Assembly: GCA_016931785.1 (NCBI GenBank)
Contig: JAFGED010000202.1
Coordinates: 1 to 49,649 of the forward strand
DNA from: Anaerolineae bacterium
Lineage (GTDB): Bacteria > Chloroflexota > Anaerolineae > B4-G1
Length of the DNA stretch: 49,649 nucleotides
Direction: 5' to 3'
Part shown: piece by piece, positions 8,470-17,703 of the stretch
How positions within the stretch are numbered: the first letter of the stretch is position 1
How the letters are laid out: the number at the start of each line of letters is the position of its first letter
Translations under genes and position numbers: made by a program
The notes under the pieces: model-generated
What the model was told of the DNA's origin: nothing
The model's input: the letters and a program-made list of their open reading frames with translations, nothing else
Database searches by the model: none

Positions 8470-9174
8470 CTAGTGTCGGCTATACCCCTTCTCGCGCAGG
8501 GGTACCCAGCCATGCCGAAGTGCATAGACAGCTGCCTGCGTCCGATCCGCCACCCCCAGCTTACCCAAGATAGCAGTCATGTGGTTCTTGACCGTCTGGT
8601 GGCTGATTCCCAAGTAATACGCGATTTCCTTATTGCTCATCCCCTGAATGACCAGCTCTAGAATTTCCATCTCGCGGGGAGAGAGCGGCGCAAAACACGA
8701 CTCATCCTCCTCAAACCCACCGCCGCCGAAACGCCGAAACTCCTCCAAGAGCCAATCGCCGATGCCATCTTCATCGAGCACCTTGCCGCCGATGACGTAT
8801 TGCCCCTGACTGACTTGACGGATGACGTCCACCAAACGCTCTGGGCTGACGTCCTTGGCGTGAAAAGCCGAAGCCCCTGCTCGAACCGCGTGATAGACCT
8901 GTTCTTCATCGTCGTAGGCGGTGAGCATGATGACGGTGATCTCGGGACAATTCGTCTTGACCTTGCGCGTGGCCTGCAGGCCATTCAGTTTCGGCAGATT
9001 GATGTCCATCACCACAACGTCAGGAAGAAGCTCCTGCGCCACCTCAACAGCCTCTTCGCCATCGCCAGCCTCACCAATGATATCCAGATCGCCGTGGGAA
9101 GCCAAGACGTTCCGCAAGCCTTGCCGGAAGACCGGATGGTCGTCCACAATCACTACCTTGATCTTGTCTGCCAT
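8470..9174 (-). CDS. NarL/FixJ-family response regulator
   Basis: Receiver 'KVVIVDDHPVFRQGL...VVMDINLPKLNG' and LuxR HTH 'LSPREMEILELVIQGMSNKEIAYYLGISHQTVKNHMTAILGKLGV'. Confidence 0.93.
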   Translation of the reverse strand: MADKIKVVIVDDHPVFRQGLRNVLASHGDLDIIGEAGDGEEAVEVAQELLPDVVVMDINLPKLNGLQATRKVKTNCPEITVIMLTAYDDEEQVYHAVRAGASAFHAKDVSPERLVDVIRQVSQGQYVIGGKVLDEDGIGDWLLEEFRRFGGGGFEEDESCFAPLSPREMEILELVIQGMSNKEIAYYLGISHQTVKNHMTAILGKLGVADRTQAAVYALRHGWVPLREKGYSRH

Positions 9175-9265
9175 GTGCCGCCTGCCCTCCCGCGCAAAAC
9201 ATCTCCTCGCTGTTCATCATAGAGTATACCACATGATGGGGAAGATGCGCAAACAAGGAAAAGGA

Positions 9266-9390
9266 CCGGGGTGCATTTGCCCCTGGGGCGGCGGGCAATC
9301 GGCTTCCAGCAAAATAGGCGCAACACACGCTTGCGAATCTCGTTTTTGTGCAGCGGGCTTGGATGCCCCAAAGGACAAACACACCCAAAG
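9266..9390. repeat. Intergenic repeat (family 2, copy B)
   Basis: 'ggggtgcatttgcccctggggcggcggg...tcggcttccagcaaaataggcgcaacacacgctt...gccccaaaggacaaacacaccc' parallels 5623-5810. Confidence 0.65.
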
Positions 9391-9424
9391 GACCGGGGCG
9401 CCTTTCGAATGGAGCAGCAACCCT

Positions 9425-9552
9425 GTGAAGATCCCCGGCGCTTTGCGCCGGGGATCTTCCTAAGGGAAAAGCCCTTGGGGACCGCCGCCCCAAAATCCCC
9501 CGCTTTGCCATTCACCCCCACCACAAGCAGTGGGGTTTCTAGCTTTTCCCCA
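9425..9552 (-). repeat. Composite palindromic element (family 1), intergenic copy directly after the DUF2079 stop codon
   Basis: Minus strand ATGGGGAAAAGCTAGAAACCCC...GGGGTGAATGGCAAAGCGGGGGATTTTGGGGCGGCGGTCCCC...TTCCCTTAGGAAGATCCCCGGCGCAAAGCGCCGGGGATCTTCAC. Confidence 0.85.
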
Positions 9553-11232
9553 TCAAGGCCAACAAGGCCGATCTTGCTCGACTAGATCAGCCACGTAGGC
9601 CAACACGGCCTCTGTTTCTCCCTCAGCAGGTTCTCCCCGCTCAAGCAGTAGAATGCGCCCAGCCCAGTACCGCACACGAAAGTCGCCAGTGCCCATAATC
9701 TGTGTAACGATCTCCCCGTAGCTTGCGCGCGGGTCTGGAGCCGGGACGACCCTGCAATCCACCAAGTCAAATAACACATAGTCCACCATCTCCAGGTGAT
9801 CCAGCCGAAGCGGGGCAGGATACTCCAAAGCCACCAACACGCGGCGGTCAGCGAGTTGCGGCCCCAAGCGATTGACCGTGGCGACACCTGCATCGGGAGG
9901 AATCTGCGCCAGCGCCTCCGCAATCTGATCGTGGTGGGGTTCAGGCTGGAACATCCCCTCTCGAGCGTAGAGACAGATCGGGTTGAGGGCAATGTTGATA
10001 CCCAGCGTACCAAACACCATAAACGCAAGCCCCAAACGGTAGAGGCGGAGTCTGCCAGGGCGATGCAGTCGCCGCAAACCCTCAGACACCGCCAAGAAAA
10101 ACCAGGGGATCAGCACCGCAGGGTACTGGTAACCGACAGAGTGGAACGCCGGGCGCTCCCCCAGCAAGAGATAGGCCAGTGAAGGCAACGCCACTAGAAA
10201 GGAAGTGAAGCTCCCCGGCGCTTTGCGCCGGGACTTCCTAAGGGAAAAGCCCTCGGGGGCTGCCGCCCCCAAATCTCTCGCCTTGCCATTCACCCCCACC
10301 TCTTGCGGTGGGGTTCTCTGGCTTTTCCCCGTAGACCCCAGAAAAGGAAGAAATCCCAAGGGTAGAAACAGGTGAATCAAGTAGAGGGCAATCGTCTCAA
10401 AAGACGCGCTTCCTATGGGCTGCGCGGTTCCTCCTTGATCAGAGCTTACTCCTCCCAACAGCTTGATCCATAGCTGCCAGAAGCGATACGGCTGCCCCTC
10501 GTTGAAGGTGGGGATAATCAAGCCAAAACACAAAATCGCCCAGACTCCAGCCAGGATCACGAGCCCCAGTCCAACCCGCCGTCTCTTTCCCCACAAAAGA
10601 TTGACCACTCCCCACACTGCTATGGGGATCACCAACTCCTCCTTGACAGACAGGGCCAGCAACACGGCAACCCAGAAAAGGGCCGTTCGCTCTTCATGCA
10701 AAGCCCAATAAGCCAAAAGTATCAGAGGGACGGAAAAAGCGACAGGATGAAAATCCACCAGGTTGAGAAAGCCCAACGCAGGATAGGCCAGATAGCAACA
10801 AGAGACGATGAACGCCGCCCACGCATCCCCCGTCTGCTTGTGGACGACACAATAGAGCGGGAAAGCCGCCAGACCGAGAGCCACGCTCTGCAGGATGAGC
10901 AGCAAACGCGGATCCGGCCACACCCGATAGAGGGGCGCCAAGAAAAGCAGGATCGGGCGAACGTGGTTGCCCAAATAGCTGCCGATGAGCCCTGCGTTTG
11001 TCGCCCGATCTATGGAGGTCTCGAACCAGCGCCCGTGGGCCGTGTTCCAGGTCACCTGGGCCATGATGCCCAGGTCGAAAGTTGAGGAATAGAAATTGTT
11101 GTGCCTGACGACAGACAGCGCGCTGAAAGCAACCACATAAACCAGAATCAGCGGCAAAAGCAAGAGCCAAACTCGAGCTTTATGGCGAAACACAGCACCC
11201 CTTTGCGATGAATCTACTAACCACAAAACCAT
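9553..11232 (-). CDS. DUF2079 family membrane protein carrying an in-frame repeat insertion
   Basis: Paralog of 32941-34473 ('ALSVVRHNNFYSSTFDLGIMAQVTWNTAHGRWFETS', 'GYQYPAVLIPWFF', C-terminal 'RPCWP'); extra segment TGKSQRTPPQEVGVNGKARDLGAAAPEGFSLRKSRRKAPGSFT. Confidence 0.88.
   Translation of the reverse strand: MVLWLVDSSQRGAVFRHKARVWLLLLPLILVYVVAFSALSVVRHNNFYSSTFDLGIMAQVTWNTAHGRWFETSIDRATNAGLIGSYLGNHVRPILLFLAPLYRVWPDPRLLLILQSVALGLAAFPLYCVVHKQTGDAWAAFIVSCCYLAYPALGFLNLVDFHPVAFSVPLILLAYWALHEERTALFWVAVLLALSVKEELVIPIAVWGVVNLLWGKRRRVGLGLVILAGVWAILCFGLIIPTFNEGQPYRFWQLWIKLLGGVSSDQGGTAQPIGSASFETIALYLIHLFLPLGFLPFLGSTGKSQRTPPQEVGVNGKARDLGAAAPEGFSLRKSRRKAPGSFTSFLVALPSLAYLLLGERPAFHSVGYQYPAVLIPWFFLAVSEGLRRLHRPGRLRLYRLGLAFMVFGTLGINIALNPICLYAREGMFQPEPHHDQIAEALAQIPPDAGVATVNRLGPQLADRRVLVALEYPAPLRLDHLEMVDYVLFDLVDCRVVPAPDPRASYGEIVTQIMGTGDFRVRYWAGRILLLERGEPAEGETEAVLAYVADLVEQDRPCWP
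10205..10332 (-). repeat. Composite palindromic element (family 1), 128 bp, in frame inside the DUF2079 CDS
   Basis: Minus strand ACGGGGAAAAGCCAGA...GATTTGGGGGCGGCAGCCCCC...TTCCCTTAGGAAG...GGCGCAAAGCGCCGGGGAGCTTCAC; absent from the paralog. Confidence 0.88.
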
Positions 11233-11261
11233 CGCGCTTGATTATCAGCCTTTAACAAATC

Positions 11262-11399
11262 CTAACAAGCTTTCTCAATCCTCATCCCCAGGTCGAAAGT
11301 AAACGAGTAGAAATTGTCGTGCTTCAAGACGGACAACGCACTGAAAGTCACGATGTAGATCAAAACCAGTGTCCAGAGCCAGCCCGGCGATTTGTTCAT
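11262..11399 (-). pseudogene. N-terminal remnant of a third DUF2079 gene
   Basis: MNKSPGWLWTLVLIYIVTFSALSVLKHDNFYSFTFDLGMRIEKAC*; matches the N-termini of both DUF2079 proteins up to 'FDLG', then stops. Confidence 0.8.
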
Positions 11400-11404
11400 A
11401 CGAC

Positions 11405-12973
11405 TCAATCGATACGGCGGTAGACTTCCTGTTCGTCAATAACGGTCTCTAAAGCGTACTTTCCCTCCAGTTCCGTGTAAAGCCAATCAGCCCTTGGAAT
11501 GTTATTGCTCTCTCCAAGAATAACGTACTTTGTTCGCGGTGAAAAGATACGTTGATACGGCCCAGTAGCATCCGCGTAAATAGGCCATAGTACATCAATA
11601 GCACAGCGACGATCCGCCAGGTAGTAAATCTGAGTGTCCCCAGACCAATAATAGATGTAGTCAGATGGCGAGGTGCGCGCCGCTACATAGTCGGCCAATT
11701 CTTGCACACGTATCAAGCCCTTTCCACCAATTGCCCCTTTAAGCACAAAGTCATGCCATGTGTCTGGGCCAAATTTATACGCAAGATAGCAATAGTAGTA
11801 GTTATAGTTCAACACCACGCTAAAGGACAACACCAACACCACCGACAGCATCAGAAACGCCAGCACAGCGAAGCGGGTCACCCGCGAGCGGCTTTTTCCA
11901 ACACGATACAACCTGAGCAAGAACCACGCTGCTAGCAGCACCAGGGGTGGAAGTACGAGCAAATAGTAATGGGAAAAGTAAGTGCGCGTAATACCTGCCT
12001 CTAGAAAAGAAATCGCATACCACGCCACGACGTAGAATTCAGTCAAACACTGCCTATACTGCTTATAACGCCCAAGAAGCAAATTAGCCGCCGCCATGAC
12101 CGAGCCGGTGATGCTGAATATCACAAGCGCGACGTTGTTTTCGGACAAGCCGACAAAGGGGAAAAGAAACATATACTCAGGCCCAGGGGAAGCGGCCGTG
12201 CGAAAACTGACATACCCCCTACCCAGCGTGAATACCGCCAGAAACCGGGGCAACAGCCCCACCAATCCAAAATAGATGACGACGGGCAACAGGCCAATCA
12301 CGGCCCCTCCCGCCACCCATAGACCACGCACCACGGTCTCCCGCCACACAGCCCGCTTCGACCTAGCCAACCAAAACTCTACAAACAACACGACGCCAGC
12401 CAGCGCCCAAGGCGAAACATAGACCGCCTTGAATAGGAAGGCTGCCGAACCCAACATGCCCACAAACATAAATTTCCAAGCGGCGGCACGCCGAGCTATC
12501 AGACGTAGCAGGACCAAGACTCCCGCAATTCGCGGCAGGTTGGCAAACAGCTCTATCTCGGCTGTATGTCCAAGCAGATGCACGTGAGAGGAAAGCAAAG
12601 CATAAACACCCGCTGCCAACGCCCCTGCGATCTTGTGCCCTGTCATCAAAAGTCCCAACCGATACAACAAATACACCGTGACGATGGTCCACAAAAGCAG
12701 AAAGAACTTGACAGACCACAGACTGTCCCCAAACAGAGAAAAGGCCAATGCATAGAGATAGTATGTAGCCGGCATGTGGTGGTTGGAATGATGTGTGCCG
12801 TAAAGGGGATCGCCCCGCACGATTTGCCGAGCGTGATAAGCAATCGCCCCGCTATCATTGTCAAACGGCTGTTCCAAAGACGGCGCTCTCAGCAAGGCGA
12901 CCAACAACGCCAACGCAACGACGATGATCCATTCCCTGCTATATCCTAACCTTCCGATCAATTTCTTTATCAT
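11405..12973 (-). CDS. GT39/ArnT-like integral membrane glycosyltransferase
   Basis: Many TM segments; N-terminal 'RAPSLEQPFDNDSGAIAYHARQIVRGDPLYGTHHSNHHMPATYYLYAL' acidic-loop arrangement. Confidence 0.75.
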   Translation of the reverse strand: MIKKLIGRLGYSREWIIVVALALLVALLRAPSLEQPFDNDSGAIAYHARQIVRGDPLYGTHHSNHHMPATYYLYALAFSLFGDSLWSVKFFLLLWTIVTVYLLYRLGLLMTGHKIAGALAAGVYALLSSHVHLLGHTAEIELFANLPRIAGVLVLLRLIARRAAAWKFMFVGMLGSAAFLFKAVYVSPWALAGVVLFVEFWLARSKRAVWRETVVRGLWVAGGAVIGLLPVVIYFGLVGLLPRFLAVFTLGRGYVSFRTAASPGPEYMFLFPFVGLSENNVALVIFSITGSVMAAANLLLGRYKQYRQCLTEFYVVAWYAISFLEAGITRTYFSHYYLLVLPPLVLLAAWFLLRLYRVGKSRSRVTRFAVLAFLMLSVVLVLSFSVVLNYNYYYCYLAYKFGPDTWHDFVLKGAIGGKGLIRVQELADYVAARTSPSDYIYYWSGDTQIYYLADRRCAIDVLWPIYADATGPYQRIFSPRTKYVILGESNNIPRADWLYTELEGKYALETVIDEQEVYRRID

Positions 12974-14028
12974 TTTCCCTCAGACTTGAGTGACTCGCCC
13001 ACAGACACATCCGGTGCAAAGCCCCCATGCCCGCGCCAGCTGTTCCGGTTGCGCCAGGACAAATTGATGATCTCCATACCGGCTTCATGAAACCATGCCT
13101 CGAACTCCTCTCGCCGTATGTAGAACGCCACCGGTGCGACGAGGTGATCGAAGACAACGTGATGGTTATGTCGAAACCCAAACTGGCCCAGCCAAGCCAA
13201 ATAATCGTTGTATGGCAAAAGCCTGTAAAGCCAATTATCCCTGCCTAAAGCACGCAACGGACGATAGATCAGCCGGACGATCGGATGCAATACGACAGTG
13301 ATAAACCAGGAAAGGGCATAGAGTACGCGGCGGGGCAAACGAGAGGTGAGGAAAACGCGAATCGGGTTGACCACGTTCACTAACCACCCATTCCTCTCAC
13401 GCCCATACACCCACACGAAAATCGTAGCGCCACGTCTCAAATGCCTGACGAGGGCATCGAACCCGGCTTGCGGGCTATCCAAGTGGTGCAGCACACCAAT
13501 GCTGAACGCAAAATCCACTTGAGCGTCTCGGCCAAGTCGCAGCGGCAACCGGTGAATATCCCCTTGGATAACGTGAACGTTGGAGAAATCCCGCGCGTTC
13601 TCACGCGCAGCCTCTACAGCATCACTCGCGTCAACGGCCAATACTTTCGCCCCGAACGCGCTGCTCACAAGTGAAAAGCGTCCCATCCCGCAGCCAGCGT
13701 CCAGAACCACTTTCCCATCAAAGAACTCGGGCTGTATGGGGTGGATCCAATCCAGGAACTGCGCTCGATAAGTCGCCAAATCGTGCAGCTCCCTAAACTT
13801 TTGCCACTCCCACCCAAAGGCGTCCGCCGTCTGCACATTCTTACCGCTCAATGGCTCATCAACGGTTACAAACCGTGGGATGCCACGCAAGATCGGATAA
13901 GACTTCTCACAACGGGAGCAGCGCAATGAACCCGTTTCTATCTCGTCATCCCTCTCAACTTCCACGTGGCATTCGAATGAGGCATAGCATTCCGGGCAGA
14001 CGATATACTCAAGCAGGGCTCGCTTCAC
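12970..14028 (-). CDS. Class I SAM-dependent methyltransferase with N-terminal Trm112-like zinc-ribbon segment
   Basis: 'LLEYIVCPECYASFECHV...CSRCEKSYPILRGIPRFV', 'VVLDAGCGMGRFSLVSSAFGAKVLAVDAS', 'DFAFSIGVLHHLDSP'. Confidence 0.88.
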   Translation of the reverse strand: MKRALLEYIVCPECYASFECHVEVERDDEIETGSLRCSRCEKSYPILRGIPRFVTVDEPLSGKNVQTADAFGWEWQKFRELHDLATYRAQFLDWIHPIQPEFFDGKVVLDAGCGMGRFSLVSSAFGAKVLAVDASDAVEAARENARDFSNVHVIQGDIHRLPLRLGRDAQVDFAFSIGVLHHLDSPQAGFDALVRHLRRGATIFVWVYGRERNGWLVNVVNPIRVFLTSRLPRRVLYALSWFITVVLHPIVRLIYRPLRALGRDNWLYRLLPYNDYLAWLGQFGFRHNHHVVFDHLVAPVAFYIRREEFEAWFHEAGMEIINLSWRNRNSWRGHGGFAPDVSVGESLKSEGK

Positions 14029-14070
14029 GTTCTTCCTCTCCCATTGTGCACGTGTGCTTTTGGACTTGCG

Positions 14071-15648
14071 CTACTGCTTTCCCGCATACACATAAACAGG
14101 CCATTGCGCTTCCCCAATCCTTCGTTCCATTTCGTAATTGGCTTCCAAATATTCAAACACCTCTTCCATTTCTGGAAGTATGCCATAGTTCTCGTCAACC
14201 AAGCGCCAGTTACTCCTTTCGACAGAACTAATCGGTGGGATTAACTCGTTAGTCGGCGAGGTGTCAATGATCAAAACGGGCTTGTTTGTCACAATGTCAT
14301 CAAGAAACTCGCTAATCAAGGCCCCATTTTGATAACCAGATGTATACAAGGGGTATTGATAGACAAAGCGCGTAGGCGAGCGCCTGGAAGCCACAAAGTT
14401 GACGCCCGTTTCAGCTCCCCAAACCAAGACATAGTCTTGTGCAGTCGTACAACTCTTGACATATTGTGCTGTTTGATATGTCATAGTCTCACGATTGTTG
14501 GGTAACTCGATCATAATGCAAACGATCTCGAGCAGAAACGGCAAGATAAACACCAAGCTGAGCACGGAGAACACAAAGTTACTAAAGCTCGACCTCTTCC
14601 CTCGAGAAAAAGGATGCCTCGCAAAGCTGCTGCCTAAAAGCGCGTCAAGGATATATCGAAAGAAGCCCGCTAACACCCCAAGTATAGGCAAGCATGCTAT
14701 ATAGTAATGCCTATAAAGCCTGCCAGAAAAGGAACTCGACAAGAATTCAATGAAGAGACCGACGAGCAAAACATCTAGCAGAACTTTTTGTGCCCCGCCT
14801 ATTTTCCTGCCGCGCCATATGTAAAAAGCGACGAGAACATAGACCAAAAATGCCATGGCAGATAATCCAGGTAAGTAAATCAACCCCTCTATGGCAGCCC
14901 TGAATCTATCGGAGAGCGTCGTGCTAGCGTATGCAAAGTTATAGCGGAACACACTGTCCCAAAAATAACCCAGCGCGCCGTGAAGGGCAAAATAACCGAC
15001 GACCACAAGAATAACGCTCGACGCTCCTAGGGCTATCGCGGCGAAAGTCACGAACAAGTTGCGCCATCGACGTTCAAAAACCCGCGTCCACAACAGATAA
15101 ATCCCTACCACTAGCTGTATACCCAATAGATTAGGCTTCAAGAGGAAAGAGACGGCGGCCATTATCCCGATCAGGAATCCCCGCCAGGAGTAGCACCCCT
15201 GTTTCTCCGAAAGCCAGAATAAATAGAGCGTAGCAAATTGAAACGGCAATGCGAACTCTTCCGTGAAATTTCCCCCGCCCAAGACCAAGACCAAACTCGT
15301 CATCCACGCTATTGTCCCGAAAATCGCCGGCCCGAATCCAAGTACCTTTCTCATGAGAACGAATCCCAGCATGCCGGCCAGGTACAGTGACAAAAACTCC
15401 AAAAACCACACTCCCCAAAGAGAACCTCCTCCAATAAGCAACCCAAGCGCGTCGATGTAAAAGATAGCAGGCGGCTTGTGATCCCAGATGTCACGATAGG
15501 GAATTTCCCCCTCCAGGATTCGATCCGCTGTATAGAGAAATGCCCCTGAATCGCGACCCGGCATCACACCAGGTAGAGGCATACTTGGAGCCAAGACACC
15601 GGCGACCAGCACACCTAACATCACAAATAATATGGCTTGTCTGCCCAT
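14071..15648 (-). CDS. GT39-like integral membrane glycosyltransferase
   Basis: 'PGRDSGAFLYTADRILEGEIPYRDIWDHKPPAIFYIDALG' GT-C style first loop; many TM segments. Confidence 0.8.
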   Translation of the reverse strand: MGRQAILFVMLGVLVAGVLAPSMPLPGVMPGRDSGAFLYTADRILEGEIPYRDIWDHKPPAIFYIDALGLLIGGGSLWGVWFLEFLSLYLAGMLGFVLMRKVLGFGPAIFGTIAWMTSLVLVLGGGNFTEEFALPFQFATLYLFWLSEKQGCYSWRGFLIGIMAAVSFLLKPNLLGIQLVVGIYLLWTRVFERRWRNLFVTFAAIALGASSVILVVVGYFALHGALGYFWDSVFRYNFAYASTTLSDRFRAAIEGLIYLPGLSAMAFLVYVLVAFYIWRGRKIGGAQKVLLDVLLVGLFIEFLSSSFSGRLYRHYYIACLPILGVLAGFFRYILDALLGSSFARHPFSRGKRSSFSNFVFSVLSLVFILPFLLEIVCIMIELPNNRETMTYQTAQYVKSCTTAQDYVLVWGAETGVNFVASRRSPTRFVYQYPLYTSGYQNGALISEFLDDIVTNKPVLIIDTSPTNELIPPISSVERSNWRLVDENYGILPEMEEVFEYLEANYEMERRIGEAQWPVYVYAGKQ

Positions 15649-15731
15649 TTCTCGCTCAAACTAAGCCGCCACCCCGCCCTAATCATCATCTTCACAGCTC
15701 AGGCGCGGCCTACCCCTATCATCCGACCAAT

Positions 15732-17624
15732 CTAGCCCACATATGCATCATACCACAACTGGAAAACCAACAACGTCCAAAGTAGCTTGCGATTGTCCTG
15801 CCGATGGGCAAAGTGCTCGTCCAGCAAATGCTTCACGTAGTCGTATCTAAAGAACCCCTGCCGGTTGATGTGTTCCTCAGAAAGCATATCAAGCACCAAA
15901 TCGCGCAAATCGTCGGTCAACCAGCGCGCTACAGGCATGTTGAACCCCTTCTTGGGGCGCCTGATGATCTCTCGAGGCAGCGCGCGCTCCATGCTCTTTT
16001 TCAGCAGGTATTTTCCTGTGAACCAATGCAACTTGAGTTCCATGGGCAAAGCGGTGACGTATTCCACGACATCCCGGTTCAGCAAGGGCACCCTCACTTC
16101 CAGAGAAGTAGCCATGCTAGCCCGGTCCACCTTGAAAAGAATATCCCCCTCCAGGTACATTTTTATGTCATCGTAGAGCACCTGATTGAGCTCTTCGTGC
16201 GCATCACATTCGCGCGCGTGTGCGTAGGCCTGTGCATACGTCTCACGCAACACTGGCTTGATCCAATCCTGCAGCAGGAGATCTTTTTCCTTCTCAAAGA
16301 ACGACCCCAGCCAGCGGTGATGCCGGGCCTGCAGCGGTATCCCACGCCCCGCCAGGAAGCGACGCAGCCGGAAATCGAGACTGATGTTGCTGAAAGAGAC
16401 AGGCATCCAATCGAGCAGCTTGGGAGCTACATAAGCCCGCACACCCCAAGGGACGATCCGCTCGTAATACCCGATCAGCCGGTGAGCGACCAGCGTGGGG
16501 TATCCGGCGAACAGCTCGTCGCCGCCATCTCCACCCAACACCACCTTCACATGCTCCCTGGCAAACTTGGACAAAAGATAGGTTGGAATAAGCGAGGAAT
16601 CGCCAAAGGGCTCATCGAGAAAATCGGTGATTGAAGGTACCATCTCGGCAGCCATCCCACTGGTCAAGGTCAACGTGTGATGTCGAGTACCCAAGTACTC
16701 GGCCACCCTTCGGGCGTAGGGCGATTCGTCAAAGGACGCTTCTTCAAAACCGATGGAGAAGCTATCGACGGTTCCAGGATATGCCTGGACCATCATCGCC
16801 GTAACAGTGGAGGAATCAATCCCGCCGCTGAGCAACACGCCAACGGGCACATCGCTGACCAACTCCTGCCTGACGGTCTGCTTGAGCGTCTCGTAAAGTT
16901 CGGCCGAATAGTCGCGCCAATTCATAGGAGGCCGGCTCTCGCTACGCGCCAGACCGACGTTCCAGTACCGTTGTCGATAAAGTCCCTGGGCATCATAGCG
17001 AATGAAGTATCCCGGCTCCAGCCGGTACACGCCACTTATGATGGAACGGGGAGAAGGTACATATTCATACGAGAGATACTCATTCAATGAGATAGGATCG
17101 ATGTCGCGCTCTACATCAGGGTGGGCCAACAGGACCTTCAATTCAGACCCGAAAATGAGCTGGTTCGCGACTTGGGTGTAATACAACGGCTTTACGCCCA
17201 TCCTGTCGCGAGCGAGGAATACTGCGTTCTGCTTAGTATCCAATATTGCAAAGGCAAAGATGCCATTCAGGTGTTGGACACAATCCTCGTCAAACTCCTC
17301 GTACAGATGCAAGATCACCTCGGTGTCGGTATGTGTACGAAAAGTATGCCCCCTTTTCTGAAGGTACTCCCGCAATCCCTGGTAATTGTAGATTTCGCCG
17401 TTAAAGACGATCCACATCGATTCATCTTCATTGGAAATAGGTTGTCGTCCGCCAGCCAGGTCGATGATGGACAGACGGCACGACCCCAGTCCGACCCGTC
17501 CATCGTTGTAAATCCCCTGCTCGTCCGGCCCCCGGTGTTTCATCACCCGAACCATCTCGAGCAAAGTATCACGGCTGACCGGCTGCGTTGTATTGATCGC
17601 CACAATTCCACAAATGCCACACAT
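15732..17624 (-). CDS. asnB: Asparagine synthase (glutamine-hydrolysing)
   Basis: N-terminal MCGICGIVA (class II amidotransferase Cys), 'RLSIIDLAGGRQPI', 'GVLLSGGIDSSTVTAMM', 'LGGDGGDELFAGYP'. Confidence 0.95.
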   Translation of the reverse strand: MCGICGIVAINTTQPVSRDTLLEMVRVMKHRGPDEQGIYNDGRVGLGSCRLSIIDLAGGRQPISNEDESMWIVFNGEIYNYQGLREYLQKRGHTFRTHTDTEVILHLYEEFDEDCVQHLNGIFAFAILDTKQNAVFLARDRMGVKPLYYTQVANQLIFGSELKVLLAHPDVERDIDPISLNEYLSYEYVPSPRSIISGVYRLEPGYFIRYDAQGLYRQRYWNVGLARSESRPPMNWRDYSAELYETLKQTVRQELVSDVPVGVLLSGGIDSSTVTAMMVQAYPGTVDSFSIGFEEASFDESPYARRVAEYLGTRHHTLTLTSGMAAEMVPSITDFLDEPFGDSSLIPTYLLSKFAREHVKVVLGGDGGDELFAGYPTLVAHRLIGYYERIVPWGVRAYVAPKLLDWMPVSFSNISLDFRLRRFLAGRGIPLQARHHRWLGSFFEKEKDLLLQDWIKPVLRETYAQAYAHARECDAHEELNQVLYDDIKMYLEGDILFKVDRASMATSLEVRVPLLNRDVVEYVTALPMELKLHWFTGKYLLKKSMERALPREIIRRPKKGFNMPVARWLTDDLRDLVLDMLSEEHINRQGFFRYDYVKHLLDEHFAHRQDNRKLLWTLLVFQLWYDAYVG

Positions 17625-17703
17625 GTGCACCACCTACATTTCAAGCACTGCCACATCAAATATGATACCAGAAACAATAGAATTGCCAAACTTGCCCCTT
17701 GTA

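Noticed and set aside
9071-9511. 146-aa and 123-aa minus-strand ORFs between the response regulator and DUF2079 genes
   Set aside because: Made of the family-1 and family-2 repeats read through; peptide similarities there reflect repeat DNA, not a gene.
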